Counted from the stretch's first letter, positions 25,344-34,712 are shown. The stretch is 43,913 bases of DNA from Pelagibacteraceae bacterium (GCA_008638165.1 VTPL01000002.1:1-43913); one strand, 5' to 3'. Notes: generated by a model from the letters alone, not told the origin. Numbers and translations: made by a program.

Positions 25344-26120
25344 GTGAAAAATTTATTTAAAATTTTTTTAGTTTTTTTATTTATTATTAATTTCACACCA
25401 CTGAAATCTGCTGAAAAAGCAGAATATTTAAAAACTGATTGGAGTTTCAAGGGTTTATTTGGAAAGTTTGATAGAGCTCAATTACAAAGAGGGTATCAAG
25501 TTTATACTGAGGTATGTGCTTCTTGTCACTCGATGAAATATTTAAGTTATAGAAATTTATCAGAAAAAGGGGGACCAGAGTTTTCTGAGGATGAGGCAAA
25601 AGTAATTGCTGCTTCTTTTGAGATAACTGATGGACCTAATGCAGATGGTGAAATGTTTACTAGACCTGGAAAACTATCTGATAAATTTAAAAAGCCATAT
25701 GAAAATGTAGAAGCTGCTAAAGCAGCGAATGGTGGAGCGTATCCTCCGGATATGTCAGTATTGATTAAGGCAAGAGGTGGTGGAGCTGACTATATATACT
25801 CTTTATTGCAAGGTTATGAAGATCCACCAATGGGAGTAACCTTAGATGATGGTGTTTATTACAATAAATATATGTATGGAAACAAAATTAAAATGGCTGC
25901 ACCTCTTTCTGAAGGTATTGTAGAATATTCAGATGGTACAGAGGCTTCTGTTCAACAGATGTCAAAAGATGTTACTACGTTTTTAATGTGGGCTGCAGAG
26001 CCTCACTTAGAAGCTCGACATCAAATGGGTTTTAAAGCTATTGTGTATTTGATAATTTTAACTGTATTAGTTTATTTTAGTATGAAAAAAATATGGTCAC
26101 GTGTTGAAACGGAAGTTTAA
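25344..26120 (+). CDS. petC: Ubiquinol-cytochrome c reductase, cytochrome c1
   Basis: Periplasmic heme c subunit that passes electrons from the Rieske protein to cytochrome c; 258 residues. It has an export signal (KNLFKIFLVFLFIINFTPLKSAE), the heme-binding motif EVCASCHSMKY, and a C-terminal membrane anchor (AIVYLIILTVLVYFSM). A Met ligand candidate is in KIKMAAPLSEG. The start is GTG, 1 bp after the petB stop. The end overlaps the convergent ychF gene by 24 bp, so both proteins are encoded by the same bases there. Confidence 0.97.
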   Translation: MKNLFKIFLVFLFIINFTPLKSAEKAEYLKTDWSFKGLFGKFDRAQLQRGYQVYTEVCASCHSMKYLSYRNLSEKGGPEFSEDEAKVIAASFEITDGPNADGEMFTRPGKLSDKFKKPYENVEAAKAANGGAYPPDMSVLIKARGGGADYIYSLLQGYEDPPMGVTLDDGVYYNKYMYGNKIKMAAPLSEGIVEYSDGTEASVQQMSKDVTTFLMWAAEPHLEARHQMGFKAIVYLIILTVLVYFSMKKIWSRVETEV

Positions 26121-27170
26121 TACATCTCCATCTTTAACAATATAATCTTTGCCCTCAAGTCTCATTTTACCATTATTTTTAGAATTAACCCATCCTTCAT
26201 TAGCAACAAAATCCTCATAAGAGACTGTTTCAGCTCTAATAAAACCTTTTTCAAAATCTGTATGGATTTCTCCCGCAGCTTTGGGAGCAGTGCAATTTTT
26301 TTCTATAGTCCAAGCTCTTGTTTCTTCTGGACCAGAGGTAAAATAAGTGTCTAGCTCTAAAATTTTGTAACCTTTTTGAATTAAAGAGTCTAATCCAGTT
26401 TGGTTTAATCCAATCATTTCCATATAATTTTTACGCTCTTCTTTTTCTAGTGCATTGATTTGATTTTCTATATCCGCAGATACAATCAAGGTATTTTCTT
26501 CACCAAATTTATCTATAAAACTTTTAGTATATTGATTTCCATTTTGAACACTTTGTTCATCAACATTACATACAAAAATCTTTGGTTTTATTGATAATAA
26601 TCCACTTTGGTTAAGAGTTTTTTTATCAAATTGTTCTTTTAAAATAGATAAATCTTTATTGTTGTTGATACAATCTTGGGCTATCTCTAAAATCTTTAGT
26701 TGTTCTTCATCAACATTTTTTTTATTACTTTTTTCAAGTCTTTTTTGAATAGATTCTAAATCAGCCAACATCATTTCTGTTTCAATTATTTCTAAATCTC
26801 TAATTGGATCTACATTTGGATTAACATTTTGAATATCATCTGAGTCAAAGCATCTAATCATATGAATGATTGCATCTACTTCTCTAATATGTGATAAAAA
26901 TTTATTTCCCAAACCTTCACCCTTAGACGCTCCTTTAACCAAACCAGCAATATCAACAAAAGAAATTGTAGTATTAATTATCTTTTTTGAATTTGATACT
27001 TTTGCAAGATTGTTTAGTCTTTCATCTGGAACAGGTACAACTCCCACATTTGGATCTATTGTGCAGAATGGAAAATTTGCAGCTTGGGCTTTGCTTGAGT
27101 CTGTTAATGCATTAAACAAAGTTGACTTACCTACGTTTGGCAAACCTACTATTCCACACTTAAAACTCAT
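26097..27170 (-). CDS. ychF: Ribosome-binding ATPase YchF (OLA1/Obg family)
   Basis: Obg-like P-loop protein of 357 residues that binds 50S ribosomes and prefers ATP. Visible motifs are the P-loop GLPNVGKSTLFNAL near residue 8, switch II DIAGLVKGASKGEGLGNKFL near 71, and the C-terminal TGS domain with ARAWTIEKNCTAP-like TRAWTIEKNCTAP, HTDFEKGFIRAE and VKDGDVLNFRFNT. The length is normal. It overlaps pth by 4 bp (pth-ychF is a conserved pair) and overlaps petC by 24 bp at the 3' end. Confidence 0.97.
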   Translation of the reverse strand: MSFKCGIVGLPNVGKSTLFNALTDSSKAQAANFPFCTIDPNVGVVPVPDERLNNLAKVSNSKKIINTTISFVDIAGLVKGASKGEGLGNKFLSHIREVDAIIHMIRCFDSDDIQNVNPNVDPIRDLEIIETEMMLADLESIQKRLEKSNKKNVDEEQLKILEIAQDCINNNKDLSILKEQFDKKTLNQSGLLSIKPKIFVCNVDEQSVQNGNQYTKSFIDKFGEENTLIVSADIENQINALEKEERKNYMEMIGLNQTGLDSLIQKGYKILELDTYFTSGPEETRAWTIEKNCTAPKAAGEIHTDFEKGFIRAETVSYEDFVANEGWVNSKNNGKMRLEGKDYIVKDGDVLNFRFNT

Positions 27171-27730
27171 TTTTTATTATTTACAGTACTAGAAAATAAA
27201 TCTAATTTTTTTTTGATTAGATCTCCAATTGAATCAGTTATATTTTCAGAAATCTTATTAATTCCAGCCAACTCATCTTCGTCAAAATTTTGTAATACAT
27301 AATCAGCTATTTCAATTGGAGTTTGAGGTTTGCCTATACCAATTCTAACTCTTGAATAATCTTTTCCAATAAATTTATCAATAGAAGCTATTCCATTATG
27401 ACCTGCGCTTGAGCCACCAAATTTTGCTTTTATTTTTCCAAACTCAACATCTAGATCATCATGAAAAACAACTACATCTTCAGCATCAAATTTAAAATAT
27501 TCCAAAAGTTCTCTTATGCAGATTCCGGAATTATTCATAAAAGTTAATGGTTTTATTGCATAAACTTTTTCACCTTCAATATTTCCAGTAGTTAACAATC
27601 CCTTAAATTTAGGTTTTTGTTTTGATAACCCAAATTTTTTATTTATTGCGTCGATAATTTTAAATCCTACATTATGTCGATTATTTTCACTGTCTGGTGT
27701 TGGGTTGCCAAGACCTACAAATAAAAGCAT
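27167..27730 (-). CDS. pth: Peptidyl-tRNA hydrolase
   Basis: Frees tRNA from peptidyl-tRNA that drops off ribosomes. The 187-residue protein starts with FVGLGNPTPDSENNRHNVGF, containing the catalytic His. KPLTFMNNSG and HDDLDVEFGKIKAKFGGSSA carry the Asn and the catalytic Asp, and AGHNGIASI follows. The length is normal for the bacterial Pth1 family. It lies between rplY (33 bp upstream) and ychF (4-bp overlap), the usual bacterial neighbourhood for translation factors. Confidence 0.97.
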   Translation of the reverse strand: MLLFVGLGNPTPDSENNRHNVGFKIIDAINKKFGLSKQKPKFKGLLTTGNIEGEKVYAIKPLTFMNNSGICIRELLEYFKFDAEDVVVFHDDLDVEFGKIKAKFGGSSAGHNGIASIDKFIGKDYSRVRIGIGKPQTPIEIADYVLQNFDEDELAGINKISENITDSIGDLIKKKLDLFSSTVNNKK

Positions 27731-27763
27731 AAATTTATTGGATTTTTAATCTTAATTAATTGA

Positions 27764-28459
27764 TTATTTTTTTTCTTCAGCAGCTTTTTTATCTTCGCCT
27801 TCTTTTTTATCACCCTCAGCTGTTGCACCTTCAGCCGCTGCACCTTCAGCTGCTGCTCCATCTGCAGCTTCAGCTTCAGCTGGTTTTTCAGGTTCTTTCA
27901 TAACAGTAGGGGCTGCTAATGTGGCAATAACGAAATCTCTTCCCTGAATAGTAGGAACAACATCACTCTCTAATTTTACAGATGAAATTTTAAAACTTTC
28001 TCCAATGTCAACTCCATCAAGATCCAAAGTTAGTTTTTCAGGTATTTTTTCACTTGGACATTTTAATTCAACTTTTCTTCTTACAATGTTAAGAACCCCA
28101 CCTCTTTTAAGACCTGGTGATTTTTCATGATTAATAAATTCTACTGGAACTTCAATTCTAATTTTAACTCCTGGTACTACTCTTAAGAAATCAACATGAA
28201 TAGGTTCATCTGTTAGAACATCATAAACTACTTCTCTAGGTAAAACATTTTGGTTTTTACCATTAACAGATATTGAAATTATATTTGATAAGAAATTTTC
28301 TTTTTCAATTGTCGCTTTTAAAATTTTTTTTGATATTGAAATCTTTTCATTTTCACCCTTACCACCATAAATTATAGCAGGCACATTTCCACCATCTCTA
28401 ATGGCGCTTAACTGTCCCTTAGTTGTATTATCTCTTACGGTAGCGTCTAATGAAATCAT
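27764..28459 (-). CDS. rplY: 50S ribosomal protein L25/CTC (TL5 form)
   Basis: 5S rRNA-binding ribosomal protein in its long, two-domain form: 231 residues against about 95 in E. coli. The N-terminal L25 domain has KGQLSAIRDGGNVPAIIYGG. The CTC beta domain follows (HVDFLRVVPGVKIRIEVPVEF cut short here to its key LRVVPGV, then KSPGLKRGGVLNIVRRKVE). The last 40 residues are Ala/Glu/Lys-rich with a five-residue tandem repeat and are probably disordered. The order prs-rplY-pth-ychF is common in proteobacteria. It lies 45 bp after prs. Confidence 0.95.
   Translation of the reverse strand: MISLDATVRDNTTKGQLSAIRDGGNVPAIIYGGKGENEKISISKKILKATIEKENFLSNIISISVNGKNQNVLPREVVYDVLTDEPIHVDFLRVVPGVKIRIEVPVEFINHEKSPGLKRGGVLNIVRRKVELKCPSEKIPEKLTLDLDGVDIGESFKISSVKLESDVVPTIQGRDFVIATLAAPTVMKEPEKPAEAEAADGAAAEGAAAEGATAEGDKKEGEDKKAAEEKK
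27812..27856 (-). repeat. Three tandem 15-bp repeats coding AAAEG in the L25 tail
   Basis: Residues 202-216 of L25 read AAAEG, AAAEG, ATAEG. The matching DNA units are nearly identical and stand out as GC-richer than the surroundings. Units that are a multiple of three can be gained or lost without breaking the frame, so the copy number may vary between strains. Confidence 0.7.
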
Positions 28460-28504
28460 AAAAACACAGGTTTTTAGCCCATGTTTGGGAATAACTCAAG
28501 GTAA

Positions 28505-29437
28505 TTATTTAAATAAATCTGACACTGAAGTTGAGTTAGATATTCTTTTAATGGCCTCTCCCATTAATCCAGAAATTGATAAAACTTCAATATTTTTAGC
28601 ACTTTTAACTTTTTCAAAGTTATCAATTGTATCTGTGATTACTAAATTTTTAATAACTGAATTTTTTATCTTTTTTACCGCCTCACCACTCAGTACTCCG
28701 TGAGTTATATAAACATAAACCTCTTTTGCTCCTCTATCTTTAAGTGCTTTTGCGGCGTTAACTATTGTTCCACCAGAGTCAATTATATCATCAACTATAA
28801 TACATGTTTTATCTTTAACACTTCCTATGACATTCATCACCTGAGATTGTCCAGGTTTTGGTCTTCTTTTATCAACAATAGCCAAACCAACGTTAAGTAA
28901 TTTACCCAAAGATCTAGCTCTCTCTGTTCCGCCAACATCTGGTGCAACACATATCAAATTTTTATTTTTTATTTTTTTCTTCACATGTCTTGCAAATATT
29001 GGAGTAGCAAATAAATTATCAACCGGTATATCAAAAAATCCTTGAATTTGTCCTGCATGTAAATCAACTGTTACCACTCTATCTGCACCAGCTTTTGTAA
29101 TTAAATTAGAAACTAGTTTTGCCGATATAGAGGTTCTTGGTACAACTTTTCTATCTTGTCTTGCATATCCAAAGTAGGGGATTACCGCAGTAATATTTTT
29201 TGCTGAAGATCTTTTTAAGGCATCAATACAAAGTAAAAGTTCCATTAAATTATCATTTGCTGGTGATGAAACTGACTGAATAATGAATATACTGTTTCCT
29301 CTAATATTTTCATTAATTTCAATATATATCTCGCCATCAGAAAATTTTCGAATACTAGAATTTACAAGTTTAGATTTTAAAAACTTAGCAATCTGCTTAG
29401 AAAGAGGCTTATTACTGTTTCCGGATAATAATTTCAT
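28505..29437 (-). CDS. prs: Ribose-phosphate pyrophosphokinase (PRPP synthetase)
   Basis: Makes PRPP from ribose 5-phosphate and ATP for nucleotides, His and Trp. The 310-residue protein has [10 protein letters not shown] near residue 38, the flexible-loop region [20 protein letters not shown] near residue 93, [20 protein letters not shown] near residue 124 and the PRPP loop [17 protein letters not shown] near residue 212. The length is normal. It lies 7 bp after pgeF and 45 bp before rplY in the conserved minus-strand run from lgt to ychF. Confidence 0.97.
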   Translation of the reverse strand: MKLLSGNSNKPLSKQIAKFLKSKLVNSSIRKFSDGEIYIEINENIRGNSIFIIQSVSSPANDNLMELLLCIDALKRSSAKNITAVIPYFGYARQDRKVVPRTSISAKLVSNLITKAGADRVVTVDLHAGQIQGFFDIPVDNLFATPIFARHVKKKIKNKNLICVAPDVGGTERARSLGKLLNVGLAIVDKRRPKPGQSQVMNVIGSVKDKTCIIVDDIIDSGGTIVNAAKALKDRGAKEVYVYITHGVLSGEAVKKIKNSVIKNLVITDTIDNFEKVKSAKNIEVLSISGLMGEAIKRISNSTSVSDLFK

Positions 29438-29444
29438 TGATAGC

Positions 29445-30206
29445 TCAATTAATCATAATTACAGATATATTTCTACCATAATCATCATTTTTAAGTTTTA
29501 AAGATTTTCTGGCACTAAAAAAATTATTTTTTGGATCAAACGTATCAATATCTATTAGATCAATTTTACTAATTAAATTTGATTGAATTTGACTCTTAAC
29601 ATAACCTTTCAAATCAAAATTGATCATTTTTTTTGTAGTAGTAAAAAATTTGGTATTTTTTTTATTTTTTTTTATAAATCTTTTTTTAAATTCTAATTGA
29701 ACTTCATAGTTCTTTTTTGATATAGCGGGGCCAATTGCAGCAACTATATTTTTTGGTTTGCACCCTTTTTTTAGCATAAATTGAATAACTTTTTGAACAA
29801 TGCCCTTGTAAGCACCACGCCACCCAGCATGAATAGCTGCAATCATTTCTCTATGGTCATCATATATTAAAATTGGCACACAATCTGCAGTTAAAACTGC
29901 AATTGGCATTCCTTTTTTTTCAGTTACAATTGCATCAGCAGCTATACTTCTATTTTTAATATTTGAATTGTTATCTAAATATATAAATTTATTACTATGA
30001 AACTGCTTCACCAAAAAAATCTCTTTTGATTTAGAGCCTAATTTTTTGTTAACAATTTTTAGATTTTTTTTTACATTAATCTTTTTGTCATTTGACCCGA
30101 TACCGCAATTTAAACTTTTATAGATACCATTAGAAACACCACCGTTTCTGTTAAAAAATCCATGATTAATTTTGGAAAAATGGGATAATTTTTTTGATTT
30201 TATCAA
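29445..30206 (-). CDS. pgeF: Peptidoglycan editing factor / multicopper-like purine phosphorylase (PgeF, YfiH)
   Basis: Laccase-domain (DUF152) protein of 253 residues. Conserved metal-ligand motifs are [11 protein letters not shown] near residue 112 and [15 protein letters not shown] near residue 130, and the N-terminal [13 protein letters not shown] is typical. Family members remove wrongly incorporated L-Ser from peptidoglycan precursors in E. coli and act as purine nucleoside phosphorylases in other species. The start appears to be TTG, overlapping the midA stop by 4 bp (TTGA); no ATG fits before the conserved HGFF. It lies between midA and prs. Confidence 0.9.
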   Translation of the reverse strand: MIKSKKLSHFSKINHGFFNRNGGVSNGIYKSLNCGIGSNDKKINVKKNLKIVNKKLGSKSKEIFLVKQFHSNKFIYLDNNSNIKNRSIAADAIVTEKKGMPIAVLTADCVPILIYDDHREMIAAIHAGWRGAYKGIVQKVIQFMLKKGCKPKNIVAAIGPAISKKNYEVQLEFKKRFIKKNKKNTKFFTTTKKMINFDLKGYVKSQIQSNLISKIDLIDIDTFDPKNNFFSARKSLKLKNDDYGRNISVIMIN

Positions 30207-31249
30207 TTTTCAAATCCTAATTGAGATTTAATGCTAGAATTCTTTATTAACATTACTTTAAACAAATCTCCCATTTGTTCATCATCTGTTAATCTTTTGA
30301 TCCTATAAAAAATATCAGCTTTTTCAGAAAATTTTTTGTTTTTACATAAAATTTCTGCTCTTTGAAAAATTCCAAGATTAGTCAAAAATTTTTTTTGAGT
30401 AGTGTATTTATTATTTAAATTTTTATTACTTTTTACAATCTTATCAAACAAATGATAATTGATATTATGAGTTATATCTGACTTTCCAATATTTTCTAAC
30501 AAATTAGAATGTTTTTTATTATAAATTGCCTTTAGTGTATTTTGAAATTTTTCTTCGTAGTAACCATAGTCGATAATTAATAATCCACCTTTATACCTAT
30601 CAATGAATTTCATAATGTCTTTGAGATACTTTATTCCTTTTGGAGAATACTCAATAAAATTTTGATTTTTCAAAAATTTAAAATTAGTTTTATTTTCTAA
30701 TTTTTTAATATTTATTTTTTTTTTATCAAAAATAAGATTATTTTTTGAACTTTTAACCAATCTTTCGTACCATATTTTTTTTTCTTTTGTGAATTGTTTA
30801 ATTGGTATTGCATCAAAAAATTCATTAGCTAAGAAAATACTTGGCAACTTATTCAAACTTTTAAAATTTTTTATCCATTCAACATTTTTATACTGAATTT
30901 TATCTTTCTGAGTCTTAATTAATTTTGGGCTTTTTTCATGAATAATTATTTTGCAACAATTTAAAAAAGTTGGAAATCTCTTGAAACTTTCAATCATAAT
31001 TTTCATCATTTCACCATTCCCTGCGCCAAGTTCAATTAGATTAAATTTTTTGGGACATCCTAAATTTTCCCAAAAATCAATTGTCCAGATAGCAATCATT
31101 TCAGAAAATAATCTTGAAATATTTGGAGCTGTAATAAAATCACCGGTGATACCAAATGGATTTTTGGTCATATAATATCCATTTTTTTTGTCGTATAGAC
31201 AATACTCAATGAAATTATCGAGAGTTATACTACGTTTTTTTTTGAACAT
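30203..31249 (-). CDS. MidA/NDUFAF7-family SAM-dependent methyltransferase
   Basis: DUF185 protein of 348 residues. Typical motifs are GDFITAPNISRLFSEMIAIW near residue 37, the SAM-binding strand FNLIELGAGNGEMM near residue 68, IFLANEFFDAIPIKQF near 122 and LLIIDYGYYEEKF near 223. The mitochondrial relative NDUFAF7 methylates an arginine of a complex I subunit; the bacterial substrate is not established. The gene overlaps lgt by 20 bp and pgeF by 4 bp. Lys/Asn-rich insertions reflect the low-G+C genome. Confidence 0.9.
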   Translation of the reverse strand: MFKKKRSITLDNFIEYCLYDKKNGYYMTKNPFGITGDFITAPNISRLFSEMIAIWTIDFWENLGCPKKFNLIELGAGNGEMMKIMIESFKRFPTFLNCCKIIIHEKSPKLIKTQKDKIQYKNVEWIKNFKSLNKLPSIFLANEFFDAIPIKQFTKEKKIWYERLVKSSKNNLIFDKKKINIKKLENKTNFKFLKNQNFIEYSPKGIKYLKDIMKFIDRYKGGLLIIDYGYYEEKFQNTLKAIYNKKHSNLLENIGKSDITHNINYHLFDKIVKSNKNLNNKYTTQKKFLTNLGIFQRAEILCKNKKFSEKADIFYRIKRLTDDEQMGDLFKVMLIKNSSIKSQLGFEN

Positions 31250-32009
31250 TAATTTTTGAAAAAAATAAAAGTATTCCAGCTACAAAAAATATAAAACTTA
31301 TGATCTGACCCATTGTAGCATTTAAAATTAAATAACCCAATTGTTCATCTGGCACTCTAAAGTATTCTATTATAAATCTAAAAATAGAATAAAAGATTAA
31401 AAACAATGAAGATAGTATCCCTGCAATTTTAAATCTTTCTTTTTTTCTAAAGAATAAAAGTACAAAAAATAAAACAAAACCTTCAAAAAATGCTTCATAA
31501 AGTTGAGTCGGATGTCTGTATAAATCATCTACTTGAACAAACTTTACACCCCAGGGCAGGTTTGTTTCGTATCCATAAAGTTCAGAATTGATAAAATTTG
31601 CAAGTCTTCCAAAAAAAATACCAATAGGAGCAACTAGCGCTATTACATCAAGATATTCATAAACATCATCATTATTTTTTTTAGCGAATAAAATACTTGC
31701 AATAATTATACCCAAAACCCCACCATGAAATGACATCCCACCTTGCCATAATTTGAATACATCTAGAGGATTGTTGATATAAAAACCTAAGTTATAAAAT
31801 AATACATAGCCAATTCTTCCACCTAATATTAATCCAATAATTACGTATGTGATGTAATCATCAAATCTAGTGTAGATATTTTTACCAATAAGAAATTTTT
31901 TTGCTAAAAACCAGCCTATTAAAATCCCCATTATGTATGCAAGTGAATACCATCGTATTTCAAGAGAAAAAATTTCTAATGCTACTGGGTCAAAATTATT
32001 GATGAACAT
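31230..32009 (-). CDS. lgt: Prolipoprotein diacylglyceryl transferase
   Basis: Inner-membrane enzyme that adds diacylglycerol to the lipobox Cys of prolipoproteins. The 259-residue protein has about seven membrane helices. Family motifs are GGRIGYVLFYN, MSFHGGVLG, the signature FGRLANFINSELYG near residue 140 with the essential Arg and Asn, and RHPTQLYEA near residue 170. It is the first gene of the lgt-to-ychF run. The divergent ubiK gene starts 51 bp away; that gap is almost pure A/T with no clear operator. Confidence 0.97.
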   Translation of the reverse strand: MFINNFDPVALEIFSLEIRWYSLAYIMGILIGWFLAKKFLIGKNIYTRFDDYITYVIIGLILGGRIGYVLFYNLGFYINNPLDVFKLWQGGMSFHGGVLGIIIASILFAKKNNDDVYEYLDVIALVAPIGIFFGRLANFINSELYGYETNLPWGVKFVQVDDLYRHPTQLYEAFFEGFVLFFVLLFFRKKERFKIAGILSSLFLIFYSIFRFIIEYFRVPDEQLGYLILNATMGQIISFIFFVAGILLFFSKINVQKKT

Positions 32010-32060
32010 AATAAATAATTAAATATAAGATATAATTATATTAAGATAATAAATAAATAT

Positions 32061-32312
32061 ATGAAAAATTCTAAATTTGTATTTGATAAATTCGCAAAAT
32101 TATTTGAACAAGGTCTTGTTTCATCAAGAGATTTAGCAAATGAATTGATGACAATTCTAAAGTCTAAAAGAGATGAAATTGTTTTTAAAATGAAACTTAC
32201 AAGTAAAGATGAATTTGAAGTATTGTCTAAAAGAGTTGAAATTTTAGAAAAAAAAATTGAAAAGTTTAATTCACAAAAGAAAAAAAAAACTAAACAGGCA
32301 AAAAGATCCTAA
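32061..32312 (+). CDS. ubiK: BMFP/YqiC-family accessory factor (UbiK-like)
   Basis: Small protein of 83 residues. The first half is an amphipathic helix (FDKFAKLFEQGL), and the second is a coiled coil (FEVLSKRVEILEKKIEKF) ending in a Lys-rich tail. This matches the BMFP family, which includes UbiK, a factor needed for aerobic ubiquinone synthesis in E. coli, and membrane-fusogenic proteins of Brucella. It sits alone between two divergent or convergent neighbours; its end overlaps the sensor kinase gene by 23 bp. Ubiquinone is the substrate of the bc1 complex encoded nearby, so the role is plausible here. Confidence 0.8.
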   Translation: MKNSKFVFDKFAKLFEQGLVSSRDLANELMTILKSKRDEIVFKMKLTSKDEFEVLSKRVEILEKKIEKFNSQKKKKTKQAKRS

Positions 32313-33609
32313 CTTCAAGTCCGTTTAATTTAGACTTTTCTAATTTTATATTACCTCCATGTGATCGCAATATATCTGAGGCAATTGAAAGCCCCAATCC
32401 AACACTAGATTTTGACTCACTTCTACCTTTATCTATTTTGTAGAATGGCTTAAACACATTGTCATATTCATTTTCAGGTATTCCAGGACCATCATCTTCA
32501 ATCTTAATGAATATATTTGTATTTTTTTTTGATAGTTCAATATTAATATTTTCTCCATATTTTAAAGCATTATCAATTAAGTTATTGATACAACGTCTAA
32601 TTAAATTTTTTCTTCCATTATAATAAACTCTTTCAGTAATATTCTTTGAGATATTTTGATTATTATACTTCTTAATTATTTCTTCGAGTAGTTCACTCAG
32701 ATTAAATAATTCAACTTTTTCAAGGTAAGTTGAGCTAGTAAATTGCAGATATTCATTCAACATTTTTTCCATTTCGTTAATGTCATCTACTAGTTTACTA
32801 GAGATATCGTTGTCTTTAATAAAAGCTGTTTGTAATTTCATTCTAGTTAAAGGTGTCCTTAGATCGTGACTTATACCTGAAAGCATTTCAGATCTTTGAT
32901 TAAGATGTCTTAATATTCTTTTTCTCATTCGATCGAATTCCAAACCAGCTTGTCTAATTTCAGATGCTCCTGAAGGTTTAAATTCATCAACCTCTTCCCC
33001 TTTACCAAATTTTTCAGCTGCTTTTGCTAGAGCTGTGATAGGTCGGGTTTGATTTTTTAAAAATATTAAGGATATTATAATCATTACAAATGCCGGTACC
33101 GTTATCCACAAACCAAAGATTCTTGCAGAAGAACTACTTACTCGATCTTTTGGAATTAGAAATTTAAAGTAACCATCTTGAAATTTAATTCTTAAATCTA
33201 TTAACTCTTTATAATTAGTCGTACTAAACCAATATTCTCCTAAACCAAACCTTGATTTCAATTCCCTTCTGAGTGTTCTATCTACAGGGCTGAACCATCT
33301 TTCGTCATAAATGTAATTAAATTCATTGTCTTCAACAAACTCAATATTTAAATCTTGATAAAGGGAAAAAAGATTAGTGATCTCATTCTTATCGTAGTTA
33401 TCGTTGTTATAAACTTCAACAAAGGTTTTAACCTCATTAACTAGTGCTCTTGTCATACCTTGATTAGTTTTAATCCACAGGCTATCAAAAAAAACGATAG
33501 TGATTATTAATTGAATAACTATTACAGGAACAGCCACAATTAGTAGCGCTCTATAAAATAATCTTTTAGGCAGCAGATCTTTTATAAATTTACTCAATCC
33601 ATAAAACAT
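32290..33609 (-). CDS. Sensor histidine kinase, EnvZ-like
   Basis: Membrane sensor kinase of 439 residues from the ATG at 33609; a longer frame would start with GTG at 33618. The first helix is ALLIVAVPVIVIQLIITIVF, a periplasmic domain of about 120 residues follows, and the second helix is LWITVPAFVMIIISLIFL. Next come a HAMP domain, the phosphorylated His in GISHDLRTPLTRMK, the N box NLIDNALKYG, and the G boxes DDGPGIPENEY and SSVGLGLSIAS. It overlaps the response regulator by 20 bp, so the two are surely a pair. What it senses is not evident. EnvZ-type kinases often respond to osmotic or membrane state. Confidence 0.93.
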   Translation of the reverse strand: MFYGLSKFIKDLLPKRLFYRALLIVAVPVIVIQLIITIVFFDSLWIKTNQGMTRALVNEVKTFVEVYNNDNYDKNEITNLFSLYQDLNIEFVEDNEFNYIYDERWFSPVDRTLRRELKSRFGLGEYWFSTTNYKELIDLRIKFQDGYFKFLIPKDRVSSSSARIFGLWITVPAFVMIIISLIFLKNQTRPITALAKAAEKFGKGEEVDEFKPSGASEIRQAGLEFDRMRKRILRHLNQRSEMLSGISHDLRTPLTRMKLQTAFIKDNDISSKLVDDINEMEKMLNEYLQFTSSTYLEKVELFNLSELLEEIIKKYNNQNISKNITERVYYNGRKNLIRRCINNLIDNALKYGENINIELSKKNTNIFIKIEDDGPGIPENEYDNVFKPFYKIDKGRSESKSSVGLGLSIASDILRSHGGNIKLEKSKLNGLEVRIFLPV

Positions 33610-34267
33610 AACCAGCACCTCTTATTGTTTGTAGAAATTTAGGATTTTTTGGATCTAATTCTATTTTTTTTCTTAATCGTGTAATAATGACATCAATTGA
33701 TCTTTCTTTATCTAAATCAATTAATTTTCCTATTTCTAATCTCTCAAATGTTTTGCCAGGATTATTTATCATTTTTTCTAAGATAATTTTTTCTGTATTA
33801 TTAATTTTATATTCTGTTTTATTTTTGAATATTAATTGTTTGTTTAAATCAATTTTAATATTTTCAAATTCAATAACTCTTTTTTGATCTATTTTTTTTG
33901 TCTTATCTAAAATATTTTTTATTCGCAAAAGAAGTTCTTTTGGCTCAAAGGGTTTTGACAAATAGTCATCTGCACCAACTTCCAAACCTTCAACTCTTTC
34001 TGCTGCTTGGCCTTTTGCTGTTAAAAGAATAATCGGTGTATCCAAATCTTTTTTATTTTCTTGAATAAACTCTAAGCCACTTTTGCCTGGCATCATAATA
34101 TCGAGAATTATTAGATCAAATTTTATAATTTTAATTTTTTCAGAAGCATCTTCTGCACTACTAGCAGTATTAATTAAATATTGATTTTCATTTAAATACT
34201 TTTTTACTAAAGTTCTTATTCCCTCATCATCATCAACTACAAGAATATGAGCTAAATAATTATCCAT
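33590..34267 (-). CDS. OmpR-family response regulator (PetR-like)
   Basis: Two-domain regulator of 225 residues. The receiver domain has the acidic pair in ILVVDDDEGIR, the phosphorylated Asp in LIILDIMMPGKSG near residue 55, Thr in LLTAKGQ and Lys in DDYLSKPFEPKEL. A winged-helix DNA-binding domain follows (GKTFERLEIGKLIDLDKERS; IDVIITRLRKKIE; IRGAGYVLW). It lies between a MarR gene and an EnvZ-like kinase with overlaps on both sides. In Rhodobacter capsulatus an OmpR-type regulator (PetR) and a MarR-type one (PetP) are paired and affect bc1 expression; the same pairing is seen here, though function is inferred. Confidence 0.92.
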   Translation of the reverse strand: MDNYLAHILVVDDDEGIRTLVKKYLNENQYLINTASSAEDASEKIKIIKFDLIILDIMMPGKSGLEFIQENKKDLDTPIILLTAKGQAAERVEGLEVGADDYLSKPFEPKELLLRIKNILDKTKKIDQKRVIEFENIKIDLNKQLIFKNKTEYKINNTEKIILEKMINNPGKTFERLEIGKLIDLDKERSIDVIITRLRKKIELDPKNPKFLQTIRGAGYVLWIE

Positions 34268-34697
34268 TTATTATTTTATGTAGAACGCTATCAAAGTTTA
34301 AAACTTCCTCTGATTTTGAGTTAAGCAGAGCGTTATATATTCTTTTTTTTTGCGACTGAAATATTTCCTCAGAAATGATTTTGCCTTTATCATTTAAAAA
34401 AACATGCTTTACCCTTGTATCTTGCTCATCTTTTTTAAAATCAATCGCTTCTAGTTTAATTAAATCTTTAAGCACTCTATTTAAACTCTGTTTGGTGACT
34501 TTTAGTCTTTTTAGCAGCTCAGAAATAGAGATGCCCTCATACATTGATAATAAATGTATGACCTTGTTATGAGCTAGCCCAATAGAATACTTATCAAGAA
34601 CCTTTTTAGAGTCTGAAAAGATTTCTCTATATCCGACAAACAACTTTTCAATGAGATCTTTAAGTTGATCATCTTTTAAATATAAAAGTTCTTTCAT
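34260..34697 (-). CDS. MarR-family transcriptional regulator (PetP-like)
   Basis: Winged-helix repressor or activator of 145 residues. The recognition region is EGISISELLKRLKVTKQSLN, and the wing is KKDEQDTRVKHVFLNDKGK near residues 97-115, both typical of MarR. It is the first gene of a three-gene unit with a response regulator and a kinase; its end overlaps the regulator by 8 bp. It faces ilvE across 68 bp, so it could control both directions. The ligand is unknown. The comparison with PetP of Rhodobacter rests on order and family only. Confidence 0.88.
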   Translation of the reverse strand: MKELLYLKDDQLKDLIEKLFVGYREIFSDSKKVLDKYSIGLAHNKVIHLLSMYEGISISELLKRLKVTKQSLNRVLKDLIKLEAIDFKKDEQDTRVKHVFLNDKGKIISEEIFQSQKKRIYNALLNSKSEEVLNFDSVLHKIING

Positions 34698-34712
34698 GAT
34701 AGGTAAGTTATA

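Noticed and set aside
28460-28504. Small inverted repeat CCCA/TGGG upstream of rplY as an attenuator or terminator
   Set aside because: The stem has only four pairs and no following T-run; too weak to call.
32010-32060. TATAATTATA palindrome between lgt and ubiK
   Set aside because: The gap is nearly pure A/T, so short palindromes are expected by chance.
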